Source: AC-43 sp963728855 (GTDB lineage: Bacteria > Actinomycetota > Actinomycetes > Mycobacteriales > Micromonosporaceae). From it: DNA of 64,000 nt. The translations under genes and the position numbers were made by a program. Below are positions 16,156 through 24,421 of the stretch, in pieces; positions within the stretch are counted from its first letter, which is position 1, and each line of letters opens with the position of its first letter. The stretch spans positions 496,001-560,000 of the forward strand of contig CAVSLN010000012.1 in NCBI GenBank assembly GCA_963728855.1. Direction: 5' to 3'. The notes below the pieces were generated by a model. That model was given only the letters and a program-made list of their open reading frames with translations. It was not told where the DNA came from and did no database searches.

Positions 16156-16683
16156 ATGGCGATCGGCGACGGGGACACGGTCGGCTGGGACGCGGACGAA
16201 GCGGTGACCCGGTTGTTCGCGGCGCATTACCGTACGCTGGTGCGGCTCGCCGCGCTGCTCCTCGCCGACCGCGCGGTCGCCGAGGAGGTGGTGCAGGACG
16301 CCTACGTCCGGCTGCACCAGCACTGGCGGCAGTTACGTGACCCGCACAAGGCGCTCGGGTACCTGCGGACGACCGTGGTCAACGCGGCCCGGTCGGCGCA
16401 GCGGCGCCGGGGGGTGGCCGACCGGTACGTGGCCACGCTGCGCCCGCCGCCAGACGCGCCGAGCGCCGAGCACGGGGCGCTGGACGCGCTGGAGCACGCG
16501 CGGGTCATCGCCGCCCTGCGCGGGCTGCCCACCCGCCAGCGGGAGGCGCTGGTGCTGCGCTACTACCTGGACCTGTCCGAGCAGGAGATCGCCGAGGCGA
16601 TGGGGATCAGCCGGGGCGCGGTGAAGAGCCACGCCTCACGTGGTCTGGCCGCGCTGCGCACCACACTGGAGCACATCCGATGA
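16156..16683 (+). CDS. ECF RNA polymerase sigma factor (SigE-like subfamily)
   Basis: This 175-residue protein has region 2 at about 15-80 (LFAAHYRTLVRLAALLLAD, then VVQDAYVRLH) and region 4 at about 115-165 (RQREALVLRYYLDLSEQEIAEAMGISRGAVKSHASRG). That is the standard ECF layout of actinobacterial SigE-family factors. I chose the ATG at 16156 because homology starts there; the frame also opens upstream from 16111. Its TGA overlaps the ATG of the next gene, a membrane-anchored GerMN/Gmad2 protein that may act as partner or regulator. No conventional ZAS anti-sigma gene is adjacent. Confidence 0.9.
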   Translation: MAIGDGDTVGWDADEAVTRLFAAHYRTLVRLAALLLADRAVAEEVVQDAYVRLHQHWRQLRDPHKALGYLRTTVVNAARSAQRRRGVADRYVATLRPPPDAPSAEHGALDALEHARVIAALRGLPTRQREALVLRYYLDLSEQEIAEAMGISRGAVKSHASRGLAALRTTLEHIR

Positions 16684-17675
16684 ACGAGGACGAGCTGCGC
16701 CGCATCCTCATCGGCGAGGCGGAGTCGACCGAGGTCTCGCCGGACGCGCTGGAGATCATCCGGGGCCGCATCGCGCGGCGCCGGGCCGGCTGGTGGTGGC
16801 GGCCGCGCGGATTTGTCTTTCTCGGGGGTACGGCCGTGGTCGTGGCCGCCGCCGTGCTGGCTTTCATGCTCGTGCCGGGCTGGGTGTCCCGTCCCGTGGT
16901 GGTGGGGCCGGGCGGGTCATCAAGCACCTCGCCGCACGCGTCCGGCTCGGTGCGCACCGGCCCGACCACCAACGTGCCGGTCTACTACCTCGGTGCCACC
17001 GCGCTCGGCCCGCGGCTGTACCGCGAGTACCACCTGGTGCCCGGGCCGGAGGACCGCCCGGCGGGCAAGGCCCTCGTCGCGGTCACCGAGATGGTCACCC
17101 CGTTGCGCCCGTACGACCCGGACTACACCAGCCCGTGGCCGGCCGGGGTCGCGGTACGGGGTGCGACGGTGGCCGGGGATACGGTGACGGTGGACCTGAC
17201 CGGCGTACCGTCGTCATCTGGCCAGGACGCGGCCACCACCCGGATGCTGCGGGAGCAGCTGATCTGGACGGCCACCGCGGCCAGCGGTACCACCAAGCTG
17301 CGGCTGCTGCTCGACGGCCGGCCGGTCACCACGTTCTGGGGGATGCCCGCGACCGGGGAGCGCGGGCCGCGCGCCGACGTGTACGCGCCGGTCTGGCTGA
17401 TCGACCCCCAGCAGCGCGCCACGCTCGGGCACACGTTCAACGTCTACCTCGCCGGGATCGTGCCCGAGGCGACCGTACGGCTGCGGGTGCGCAACGCGTC
17501 CGGCAACGTGCTCAGCGACCAGGCCGTAGCGCTGAGCGCGGGGGCGCCGGCCCTCGGCGAGGCGCGCCTGTCGCTGAGCGAGGTGCCGGGGACGTACACC
17601 GTGGAGGCGTACGTGGTCTCGCTGCGCGACGGCAGCGAGCAGTACCTCGACAACCACGTGGTGACCGTCCGCTGA
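16680..17675 (+). CDS. Membrane-anchored GerMN and Gmad2 domain protein
   Basis: This 331-residue protein has a short N-terminal cytosolic stretch (EDELRRILIGEAE) that resembles the start of sigma-linked membrane proteins. A transmembrane helix follows at about 46-66 (GGTAVVVAAAVLAFMLVPG). The exported part holds a GerMN domain (about 98-215, VPVYYLGATALGPRLYREY) and a Gmad2 immunoglobulin-like domain (about 240-331). In other bacteria GerMN/Gmad2 modules occur in envelope and spore-coat proteins. It is translationally coupled (ATGA) to the ECF sigma factor, which suggests envelope sensing or anti-sigma function; that is inference. Confidence 0.8.
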   Translation: MNEDELRRILIGEAESTEVSPDALEIIRGRIARRRAGWWWRPRGFVFLGGTAVVVAAAVLAFMLVPGWVSRPVVVGPGGSSSTSPHASGSVRTGPTTNVPVYYLGATALGPRLYREYHLVPGPEDRPAGKALVAVTEMVTPLRPYDPDYTSPWPAGVAVRGATVAGDTVTVDLTGVPSSSGQDAATTRMLREQLIWTATAASGTTKLRLLLDGRPVTTFWGMPATGERGPRADVYAPVWLIDPQQRATLGHTFNVYLAGIVPEATVRLRVRNASGNVLSDQAVALSAGAPALGEARLSLSEVPGTYTVEAYVVSLRDGSEQYLDNHVVTVR

Positions 17676-17718
17676 GCTGGCCCGGGTTGACGGGTGGCGG
17701 GGCGGGTACCCCCAGGGC

Positions 17719-17943
17719 ATGGCAACCGACGATGGCGTATCCGCGGCCGCGCTGCCCGACGGGGACCTGCTCCGCGAGCTGGCCAGCCTGCACCGCACCC
17801 GCCTGGAGACGCTGCGGCACGCGCCGGAGCCGGCCCTGGCGACCCACCTGTCCCGTACCGCCGAGCTGGAGTCCGAGTACCTGCGCCGGTACCCGGACCG
17901 GCAGGTGGACCCCTCCCGGCTGACCATCGAAGTCCAGTCATGA
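17719..17943 (+). CDS. Small conserved protein preceding a radical SAM gene
   Basis: This 74-residue acidic and basic helical protein (LRELASLHRTRLETLRHAPEPALATHLSRTAELESEYLRRYPDR) has a central helix-turn-helix-like pair of amphipathic helices but no clear DNA-binding motif. It resembles the small DUF6158-type proteins of actinobacteria. Its stop overlaps the ATG of the radical SAM gene, so the two are translationally coupled. It could be a substrate carrier, a precursor peptide or a small partner, although the lack of a Cys-rich or core-peptide tail makes a RiPP precursor uncertain. Confidence 0.65.
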   Translation: MATDDGVSAAALPDGDLLRELASLHRTRLETLRHAPEPALATHLSRTAELESEYLRRYPDRQVDPSRLTIEVQS

Positions 17944-18947
17944 CAACCCTCGCGCCGCCGCTGCCGGCGGCGCTGCAGGTCGAGGTGACCGCGGCCTGCA
18001 ACCTGCGCTGCGCGATGTGCCTGGTGCGCTACCGGCCACCGGTCAACAAGCTGGCCGGCGCGCTGCCGCTGGAGCTGTACCGCCGCCTGCTCGACGAGCT
18101 GCCCGGCCTGCGCCGGCTGACCTTGCAGGGCCTCGGTGAGCCGCTGCTGTCGCCGTACCTGATGGACATGGTCCGGCTGGCCGGGGCGCGCCGGGTGGAG
18201 GTCGGCTTCAACTCCAACGCCACGCTGCTGTCCAGGGCGACGGCCGACGAGCTGGTCGGCGCCGGGCTGGACTGGCTGCACGTCTCGCTCGACGGCGCGC
18301 GGGCCGGCACGTACGAGGCGATCCGGGAGGGGGCGGACTTCGACAAGGTCGTCGGCAACCTGGCCGGGCTGGTCGCCGCGAAACGGGCGGCGGGCGGGGC
18401 GAAGCCGTGGGTACGGGTGGTCTTCGTGGCCATGCGGCGCAACGTCGCCGAGCTGCCCGAGCTGGTCGAGCTGATGGGCCGGGTGGGCGTGCAGGAGGTA
18501 CGGGTGCAGAACCTGGCGCACGACTTCGCCGACACGCCCGACGGCGGCCCGTACGCGGAGATCCGGAGCTATACGGCTGCCGAGGCGCTCTGGACCGGGG
18601 TCGACCGGGAGCGGACCGCCGAGGCGTTCGGCCGGGCCCGTACGGCCGCCGACGCGTACGGGCTGGAGCTGCGCCTGCCGCGCGTCGACCCGCGGCCAGC
18701 CGGCCCGCGACCTCCGGGTCCCGGGTGCACCTGGCCGTGGGACGCGGCGTACGTGACGAGCGCCGGGATCGTGCAGCCGTGCTGCATGGTGATGGGCGAC
18801 GACCGGGTGGCCCTCGGCGACCTGAACGAGGCGCCGTTCGCGCGGATCTGGACCGGGCCGGCGTACCGGGAGTTCCGGGCCCGGCTGGCCGGGGACGACC
18901 CGCCCGAGGTGTGCCAGGGCTGCGCGCTCTACCAGCGCACGTTCTGA
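17940..18947 (+). CDS. Radical SAM protein with SPASM-type C-terminal cysteines
   Basis: This 335-residue enzyme has the radical SAM motif CNLRCAMC (Cys 20, 24, 27), a beta-alpha barrel (GLGEPLLSPYLMDMV, VSLDGARAGTYEAIREGA), and C-terminal cysteines in GCTWPWD, QPCCMV and EVCQGCALY that would hold a second iron-sulphur cluster. SPASM enzymes modify peptides, tRNA or sugars. The upstream 74-residue gene overlaps by four bases. Nearby glycosyltransferases allow a role in sugar or peptide maturation, but the substrate cannot be inferred. The 3' side carries a repeat that belongs to the convergent hemerythrin gene. Confidence 0.87.
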   Translation: MTTLAPPLPAALQVEVTAACNLRCAMCLVRYRPPVNKLAGALPLELYRRLLDELPGLRRLTLQGLGEPLLSPYLMDMVRLAGARRVEVGFNSNATLLSRATADELVGAGLDWLHVSLDGARAGTYEAIREGADFDKVVGNLAGLVAAKRAAGGAKPWVRVVFVAMRRNVAELPELVELMGRVGVQEVRVQNLAHDFADTPDGGPYAEIRSYTAAEALWTGVDRERTAEAFGRARTAADAYGLELRLPRVDPRPAGPRPPGPGCTWPWDAAYVTSAGIVQPCCMVMGDDRVALGDLNEAPFARIWTGPAYREFRARLAGDDPPEVCQGCALYQRTF

Positions 18948-18949
18948 CA

Positions 18950-19067
18950 GTAGTATCTTCGTTCGCTCCGCTTCGCGCCCCATGCGCTGCCCGCGGCCGC
19001 GATCCGCGCAACCGACTTCGTCGGCGCGTCTCGCGACCCCGTGCACCGCGGCGCTGCGCCTCTCTCA
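18950..19067 (-). repeat. About 115-bp dispersed element at the hemerythrin stop (copy of the hisG-downstream element)
   Basis: Read on the minus strand it begins at the hemerythrin TGA (TGAgagaggcgcagcgccgcggtg) and runs through cgcgccgacgaagtcggttg and gcgcatggggcgcg. The same element in the other orientation begins at the hisG TGA at 23172. Long stretches are identical between the two. It also carries the inner palindrome cgac-gaa-gtcg. Confidence 0.85.
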
Positions 19068-19499
19068 ATCGGCACGGACGCGGGCGCCGAGGTCGGTCAG
19101 CTCCCGCTCGCTGCAGGCCGCCCGTACCCGGGGGAACACGTCGGTCTCCTCCTCGGCCAGGTGACCCCGGATGTCGATCATGAGCTGCCGGAGCAGCTGG
19201 TCGAACCGGGGGTCGGCGGCGTTCAGCCCGCGCAGCGCGCGCATGGCGTCCAGGGCGAGCGCGTGCTCGCGCAGCTCCCGGTCGGCGAGCGCGTCACCGC
19301 CCGGTACCGCGTCGCGGACGGTCGGGTAGAGGTACTCGTCCTCGGCGCTCACGTGCCGTTGCAGCAGCGCGATCGCGCTGTCGGCGAGCGCCCGGCGGTG
19401 CGCCGGGTCGCCCTTGCCGCCCTCCAGCTCCGTGAAGAGCCGCTCGACCGCGCGGTGGTCCTCGACGAGCACGCTGATCATGTCGGCGGTACCGGACAC
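19065..19499 (-). CDS. Hemerythrin-like domain protein
   Basis: This 144-residue four-helix protein has His and Glu residues at hemerythrin spacing: EDHRAVERLF, LQRHVSAEDEYLYP, LREHALALD and IRGHLAEEETDVFP. These would hold a di-iron centre for binding oxygen, NO or iron in the cytoplasm. The length is typical of single-domain bacterial hemerythrins. It is a lone gene divergent from a GT9 gene; its stop codon forms the first bases of a dispersed repeat. Confidence 0.88.
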   Translation of the reverse strand: MSGTADMISVLVEDHRAVERLFTELEGGKGDPAHRRALADSAIALLQRHVSAEDEYLYPTVRDAVPGGDALADRELREHALALDAMRALRGLNAADPRFDQLLRQLMIDIRGHLAEEETDVFPRVRAACSERELTDLGARVRAD

Positions 19500-19567
19500 G
19501 GCTGCCTCCCCGTATCAAACCTCTTCCATCGAGTTTGCCGCGTACCGGCGTGGGTAGCGAGGCGGGC

Positions 19568-20668
19568 ATGGTGGCGCCGGAGATACCCAAGATCCCGGAG
19601 GTCGACAAGATCGCGGTGCTGCGCGCCAACGCGGTCGGCGACTTCGTCTTCAGCCTGCCCGCCCTGGACTCGCTGCACGCGGCGTACCCGGCGGCGGAGA
19701 TCGTCCTGCTCGGCGCGCCGTGGCACGCCCGTTTCCTGACCGGCCGGCCCGGGCCGGTGGACCGGGTGGTCGCGCTGCCCTCCCTGCCCGAGCTGCGCGA
19801 CCTCGCACCCGGCGAGGCGCCGGCGCCGGAGTGCCGGGAGCCCTTCCTGTCCCTGCTGCGGGAGGAGGGCTTCGACCTGGCGCTGCAGCTGCACGGCGGC
19901 GGGCGGCACAGCAACGCGTTCGTCGCCGAGCTGGGTGCCCGGGTCACCGCCGGGCTGCGCGCGCCGGACGCACCTCCCCTGGACCGGTGGGTCCGGTACA
20001 CGTACTACCAGCCGGAGATCTTCCGGTACCTGGAGGTGGTCGCGCTGGTGGGCGCGCCCGCCGTCACGTACCGCCCCCGGGTCCTGCTGACCGACGACGA
20101 CCGCAAGGAGGCGGCGGCGCTGGTGCCCGAGGACGGCCGCCGGCTGGTCGCCCTGCACCCCGGCGCGACCGACGCCCGGCGGCGCTGGCCGGCGCGGCGG
20201 TTCGCCGCCGTCGGCGACGCGCTCGCCGCGACCGGCGCCCAGGTGCTCATCACGGGTACGGGCACCGAAGCCGAGCTGGTCGCGCGGGTCGGCGGGGCGA
20301 TGCGCCGCTCCGCCCGGCCCCTGGTCGACGCGCTGTCCCTCGGCGGCCTCGCCGCCCTCTACACGCGCTGCGCCGTGGTGGTGGCCAACGACACCGGGCC
20401 GGTACACCTGGCCGAGGCGGTCGGCGCCCCCACCGTCGGCCTCTACTGGGTGGGCAACCTCATCAACGGCGCGCCGGTGGACCGGGGCCGGCACCGCCCG
20501 TTGGTCTCGTGGACGATCCACTGTCCCGAGTGCGGACTGGACTGCACCCGGGACCTGTACCCGGCCCGGGGTGGCGGCTCCGGCTGCCCGCACTCAGTCT
20601 CCTTCATCGCCGACATCCCCGCCGTCGAGGTGGTCGACGCCGCGCTCGAGCTGCTCACGGAAGGCTGA
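19568..20668 (+). CDS. Family 9 glycosyltransferase (heptosyltransferase-like)
   Basis: This 366-residue protein shows the GT9 pattern: VLRANAVGDFVFSLPALDSLHAAYP at the N terminus and ANDTGPVHLAEAVGAPTVGLYW at the C-terminal donor site, with HPGATDARRRWPARRFAAV between them. A cysteine-rich segment (CPECGLDC...GCPH) near the end may bind metal. The ATG at 19568 fits the homology start; an upstream GTG adds 11 residues. It is the third GT9 domain in the window and converges with a family 2 transferase, overlapping it by 75 bases. It probably uses the ADP-heptose made by the locus at 3-14 kb (inference). Confidence 0.85.
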   Translation: MVAPEIPKIPEVDKIAVLRANAVGDFVFSLPALDSLHAAYPAAEIVLLGAPWHARFLTGRPGPVDRVVALPSLPELRDLAPGEAPAPECREPFLSLLREEGFDLALQLHGGGRHSNAFVAELGARVTAGLRAPDAPPLDRWVRYTYYQPEIFRYLEVVALVGAPAVTYRPRVLLTDDDRKEAAALVPEDGRRLVALHPGATDARRRWPARRFAAVGDALAATGAQVLITGTGTEAELVARVGGAMRRSARPLVDALSLGGLAALYTRCAVVVANDTGPVHLAEAVGAPTVGLYWVGNLINGAPVDRGRHRPLVSWTIHCPECGLDCTRDLYPARGGGSGCPHSVSFIADIPAVEVVDAALELLTEG

Positions 20669-21508
20669 GTCGTCGAAGCACTCCATCCGGCGGTCCGGCA
20701 CGGTGGTCGGGGTCTCCAGGTGGTACGCACCGCTGGGCAGCACGCCGGCGCCACCGGCCCGCGCCAGTACCCGTAGCTGGGCGGCCGCGTCCTCGCCGGA
20801 GTGGTCGGGCGGTACCCGGGTCCAGAAGTCGTACCCGCCGGCCGCGACCAGCACGGCGCGGTCGTACAGCACACACGCGCCCAGCCACGCCACCTTGTAC
20901 GCCCGCCACTGCCCGGGCGCGAGGTCCAGCCGCCGCGTCAGGTGCAGCAGGTTGGCGGCCGCGTGCAGGTTGGCGCGCCGCCACTCGGGTCCCCGGGGCC
21001 GGATCCGCTCCGGCTCGGGCCGCCCGGTCCACTCCTCGTACGCCTTCTCCTGCTCCGGCCGGTGATCGTCCACATAGGACAGTCCGTGCGGGAAGCTGCC
21101 GACGAACCCGCACCGCAGCTCCCTGATCGCGACGAGCATGCGCTCCACCGTGCCGGGCTCGAGCCACACGTCGTCGTCGAGGAACAGCACGTACCGGGCC
21201 TGGGACCGCGCCAGCAGGAAGGCGCGCTGCTCGGCCAGCCCGCGCCGGGGCAGGTGCCGGCGCAGGAGGACGGGGTGCCCCCGGTGCCGCAGGATCCGTA
21301 CCGTGCCGGCCACGGCCGCGTGCTCCCAGGCGGGCGCCCGGTCCGACTGGTCGCTGACGACGACGCCGAACTCCGGGTGCGGCTGCGCCGCGAGCCCGGC
21401 CAGGGTGGCGGCCAGCTCGGCGGGCCGGTTGCGGGTGGGTACGAGCACGTCCAGCTCTCGGGGGCGGCGGAAGGTGTCGGGGGAGCCGGGGTCGAGGGGC
21501 CGGTACAT
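20594..21508 (-). CDS. Family 2 glycosyltransferase
   Basis: This 304-residue GT-A enzyme has VLVPTRNRPAELAATLAGL and VVVSDQSD at the nucleotide site, FLDDDVWLEPGT as the metal-binding DxD, and a late acidic motif GEDAAAQLRV. It would move a sugar from a nucleotide donor in the cytosol. I prefer the ATG at 21508 (MYRPLDP); an ATG at 21571 is possible. The C-terminal 25 residues lie antisense to the end of the GT9 gene, an unusually long convergent overlap. Confidence 0.83.
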   Translation of the reverse strand: MYRPLDPGSPDTFRRPRELDVLVPTRNRPAELAATLAGLAAQPHPEFGVVVSDQSDRAPAWEHAAVAGTVRILRHRGHPVLLRRHLPRRGLAEQRAFLLARSQARYVLFLDDDVWLEPGTVERMLVAIRELRCGFVGSFPHGLSYVDDHRPEQEKAYEEWTGRPEPERIRPRGPEWRRANLHAAANLLHLTRRLDLAPGQWRAYKVAWLGACVLYDRAVLVAAGGYDFWTRVPPDHSGEDAAAQLRVLARAGGAGVLPSGAYHLETPTTVPDRRMECFDDSAFREQLERGVDHLDGGDVGDEGD

Positions 21509-21569
21509 GCGGTACGCGATACCCGGTGTGTCCCGGTTGAACCCCGGCCCGGCGGGGTATGCCGACGCC

Positions 21570-21959
21570 ATGCGCTACGGAGAGCTGCTCGACGAGGTGC
21601 GCCAGGCGGGCGTACCGGAGCCGGTCGAAGTGACCGTCAGTGCCGTCCTGACCACGTTGGGGGAGGAGCTGCCCGCCGGTACCGCCGGGTACCTGGCGAC
21701 GAACCTCCCCGCCGAGGTCAGTGCGCGGGTCCGGCGCCCCCGGCCGGCCGACGACAAGGGCGCCCGGATGGACCGGTCGCGCTTCCTCCACCGGGTCGCC
21801 CAGCGAGGCGGCTGCGAGCCGGACGAGGCGGGGGACCGGGTACGCACCGTGCTGACCGCGGTGAGCCATCGGATCCCGGACGCGGTGATGGTCGACGTGG
21901 CCGTCGCCGTACCGGAGGACCTGCTCGACCTGCTGCCCCCGGTAGCCGGCTCCCGGTAG
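21570..21959 (+). CDS. DUF2267 domain protein
   Basis: This 129-residue protein has two helical halves typical of DUF2267 (VTVSAVLTTLGEELPAGTAGYLATNLPAEV, then a related repeat ending VPEDLLDLLPP). Members are small cytosolic proteins of unknown role, common in actinobacteria. It lies about 50 bases before hisE and is probably a separate or loosely coupled unit. Confidence 0.83.
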   Translation: MRYGELLDEVRQAGVPEPVEVTVSAVLTTLGEELPAGTAGYLATNLPAEVSARVRRPRPADDKGARMDRSRFLHRVAQRGGCEPDEAGDRVRTVLTAVSHRIPDAVMVDVAVAVPEDLLDLLPPVAGSR

Positions 21960-22012
21960 CCCCCGGTACCCGGCCCCCCGCAGCCCGACCGGGCCTGCGA
22001 CAATGGCCCCTC

Positions 22013-22276
22013 GTGAAGACCTTCGAGGAGCTGTACGCCGAGCTGTCGGCCAAGGCCGCCGCCCGTACCCCCGGCTCGTCGACCGTCGCGGCCCTGGAGC
22101 AGGGCGTGCACTTCATCGGCAAGAAGGTCGTCGAGGAGGCGGCCGAGTCGTGGATGGCCGCCGAGCACGAGAGCCCCGAGCGGGCCGCCGAGGAAATTTC
22201 CCAGCTGTTCTACCAGGCGCAGGTGCTCATGCTGGCGCTGGACCTGAAGCTTGAAGACGTTTATCGACATCTCTAG
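22013..22276 (+). CDS. hisE: Phosphoribosyl-ATP diphosphatase
   Basis: This 87-residue protein is the monofunctional actinobacterial size. It hydrolyses phosphoribosyl-ATP to phosphoribosyl-AMP, step two of histidine synthesis. Motifs include GKKVVEEAAESWMAA and EEISQLFYQAQVLMLA, the MazG-like metal helices. The start is the GTG at 22013, where homology to the family begins. hisG follows after 52 bases, the standard actinobacterial pairing; the rest of the his pathway is elsewhere. Confidence 0.95.
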   Translation: MKTFEELYAELSAKAAARTPGSSTVAALEQGVHFIGKKVVEEAAESWMAAEHESPERAAEEISQLFYQAQVLMLALDLKLEDVYRHL

Positions 22277-22328
22277 CCCTGTCCCGTCCCGACGTTTCCC
22301 GGTGCAGGTCACAGAAAAGGGCTAGCCG

Positions 22329-23174
22329 ATGCTGCGAATCGCCGTCCCCAACAAGGGCACTCTGTCCGCCCCGGCCGCGCAGATGCTGCGCGAGGCCGGG
22401 TACCGCCAGCGGTCCGACGACCGCGACCTGATCTGCCTCGACGTCGACAACGACGTCGAGTTCTTCTACCTGCGCCCGCGCGACATCGCCACGTACGTCG
22501 GCTCGGGCGACCTCGACCTCGGCGTCACCGGCCGTGACCTGCTCGTCGACGCGGGCGCCGGGGCCGAGGAGATCCTCGACCTCGGCTTCGGCGGGGCCAC
22601 CTTCCGGTACGCCGCCCGGCCCGAGACGCTCACCGACCTGGCCCAGCTCGCCGGCCGGCGGATCGCCACCGCGTACCCCGGCGTGGTCGCCCGGGACCTG
22701 GCCGAGCAGGGCGTCTCCGCCCAGGTGGTACGGCTGGACGGGGCGGTCGAGAACGCCATCCGCCTCGGCGTCGCCGACGTGATCGCCGACGTGGTGTCCA
22801 CCGGCGCCACGCTGCGCCAGGCCGGGCTCGAGCCGGTCGGCAAGCCGCTGCTGGTGTCCTCGGCGATCCTGGTACGCCGAATCGGCGAGTCCGGCAACGG
22901 CCCGGTCACCCAGCTCGTGCGCCGGCTGCAGGGTGTGCTGGTGGCCCGCCGGTACGTGATGCTCGCCTACGACGTACGGGCCGACCAGGTGGAGGCGGCG
23001 TGCGTGCTGACGCCCGGCATCGAGGGCCCGACCATCTCACCGCTGCGCCGGGAGGGCTGGGTGGCCGTACAGGCGATGGTGGCCCGAACGGAGGTACACC
23101 GGATCATGGACGAGCTGTACGACATGGGCGCCCGCGCCATCCTCGTCACGGACATCCACGCATGCCGGCTGTGA
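22329..23174 (+). CDS. hisG: ATP phosphoribosyltransferase, long form
   Basis: This 281-residue protein is the long HisG form, with two catalytic lobes (LRIAVPNKGTLSAPAAQMLRE and DVVSTGATLRQAGL) and a C-terminal regulatory domain (from about 205) that binds histidine. It condenses ATP with PRPP, the committed step of histidine synthesis, and is normally feedback inhibited. AGAAAAGGGC lies upstream of the ATG. Its TGA at 23172 is the first triplet of a dispersed repeat. Confidence 0.95.
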   Translation: MLRIAVPNKGTLSAPAAQMLREAGYRQRSDDRDLICLDVDNDVEFFYLRPRDIATYVGSGDLDLGVTGRDLLVDAGAGAEEILDLGFGGATFRYAARPETLTDLAQLAGRRIATAYPGVVARDLAEQGVSAQVVRLDGAVENAIRLGVADVIADVVSTGATLRQAGLEPVGKPLLVSSAILVRRIGESGNGPVTQLVRRLQGVLVARRYVMLAYDVRADQVEAACVLTPGIEGPTISPLRREGWVAVQAMVARTEVHRIMDELYDMGARAILVTDIHACRL

Positions 23175-23289
23175 GCGAGTGGAGCGCCGCGGTGTCCGGC
23201 GTCGCGAGACGCGCCGACGAAGTCGGTTGCGCGGATCGTGGCGGCGGGCAGCGCATGGGGCGCGGAGCGAGCGAACAAAGGACGATGCT
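23172..23289 (+). repeat. About 118-bp dispersed element at the hisG stop
   Basis: The element starts with the hisG TGA (TGAGCGAGTGGAGCGCCGCGG) and ends in the Shine-Dalgarno region of the next gene, filling the whole hisG to PH-protein gap. Its reverse-complement partner abuts the hemerythrin stop at 19067. The TGAGCGAG opening matches the elements before gmhA and argG. Confidence 0.85.
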
Positions 23290-23769
23290 GTGACCATGGG
23301 TACCGTCGTCCGCGCCCGCCCCCGGAGGGCCACGAAGATCGCCTGGGTACTGGCGGTCCTGGTGGTCCTCGTGTTCAGCGCCGTGGCGACCGGGCTACGG
23401 GGTACGACCGACAGCGGCAAGGGCGTCTTCCAGGCCGGCGACCAGCTGGCCATGGTCGGGCTCGGGGTGCTGGGCGGGCTGGGCATCCTGCTGTTCACCC
23501 GGCCCCGGGTCGAGGCCGACGAGCGGGGCATCCGGATCCGCAACGTCATCGGCGGGTACGACCTGCCCTGGGAGGTGGTGCGGTCGGTGCAGTTCAACCG
23601 GGGCGCCCCGTGGGCGAGCGTGGAGCTGCGCGACGACGACCTCGTACCGGTCATGGCCGTCCAGGCCGCCGACAAGAAGTACGCCGTCGAGACCGTACGG
23701 TCGCTCCGCGGCCTCCTCGCCGCCGCCCAGTCCGATGTCCCCGAGCCGGGCGACGAGCCCACCGGATGA
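23290..23769 (+). CDS. PH-like domain membrane protein
   Basis: This 159-residue protein has a first transmembrane helix at about 18-37 (IAWVLAVLVVLVFSAVATGL), a second at about 54-72 (LAMVGLGVLGGLGILLF) and a cytosolic bPH-type domain (VEADERGIRIRNVIGGYDLPWEVVRSVQF). This architecture is common next to hisG in actinobacteria. AAAGGA lies before the GTG at 23290; an ATG at 23296 would lose two residues. The Shine-Dalgarno is supplied by the end of the upstream repeat element. The cellular role is unknown. Confidence 0.8.
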   Translation: MTMGTVVRARPRRATKIAWVLAVLVVLVFSAVATGLRGTTDSGKGVFQAGDQLAMVGLGVLGGLGILLFTRPRVEADERGIRIRNVIGGYDLPWEVVRSVQFNRGAPWASVELRDDDLVPVMAVQAADKKYAVETVRSLRGLLAAAQSDVPEPGDEPTG

Positions 23770-23801
23770 GCGAACCCAACCCGACTCTCTGCGAGCCAAA
23801 G

Positions 23802-24377
23802 TCAGGCGGGACGGAAGGTCCGCAGCCAGTCGAGAGGCTGTCCGCTCAGGGCCGCGTCAGCGAGCTGGTGTGCCGAGGCGGTCTTAAGGGCGGTACGTGA
23901 GCTGTCGATCCACGGCTGTACGGTCGACACGCCCTGATGGCGGTACTCGACCGCCTGGACGAGGCACTCCAGCTTGTCGGCGTCGTGCGCGACGATCGCC
24001 TCAATGGTCTCGCCTGCCTCGTACTCGGCGACTGCGCCGGAGATCGTCTGCGCGACCTGCGGCGGACAGGTGGCCACCTGATCGGCGGTGACCGTCACGT
24101 TGTCCGGCGCTGTGAGGTAGTTGCGGGCAATGTGCGGGATGTCGGTGATCCGGGTCTCCTGCGTGTCATGGAGTACGCACAGCAGCGCGACACGGGCGGG
24201 ATCCGCGCCCTCCATCGCCGCCAGGACCGTGCCGATGATGGCGGTACGGAACGAATGCTCGGCGATCGACTCAGGATCGTTGACACCGGCGATCCACCAA
24301 CCGGTTCGCTTGGCGCGCTTGAGCAGACCGGTCTCGAAGACGTAGCTCATCGCGCCCGCCGCGCCGTCATCGCTCAT
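23802..24377 (-). CDS. HD-domain phosphohydrolase (YfbR/HDDC2-like)
   Basis: This 191-residue protein has the HD metal motif spread as IAEHSFRTAIIG, CVLHDTQE and AHDADKLEC. Relatives include 5'-deoxynucleotidases. It would be cytosolic and remove phosphate from a nucleotide. It is the last gene of a leftward cluster with XRE-DUF5753 and DUF6879 genes, 44 bases after the XRE stop. The link suggests a regulated housekeeping or defence-related nucleotide activity, but that is only positional. Confidence 0.82.
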   Translation of the reverse strand: MSDDGAAGAMSYVFETGLLKRAKRTGWWIAGVNDPESIAEHSFRTAIIGTVLAAMEGADPARVALLCVLHDTQETRITDIPHIARNYLTAPDNVTVTADQVATCPPQVAQTISGAVAEYEAGETIEAIVAHDADKLECLVQAVEYRHQGVSTVQPWIDSSRTALKTASAHQLADAALSGQPLDWLRTFRPA

Positions 24378-24421
24378 CGCCCCGTCCTTCGCAGCTATGC
24401 CCGGGTGATACGGACCGACCG

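Noticed and set aside
18950..23289. Composite transposon bounded by inverted copies
   Set aside because: The interior is ordinary genes (hisE, hisG, glycosyltransferases) with no transposase, and each copy is tied to its own upstream stop codon.
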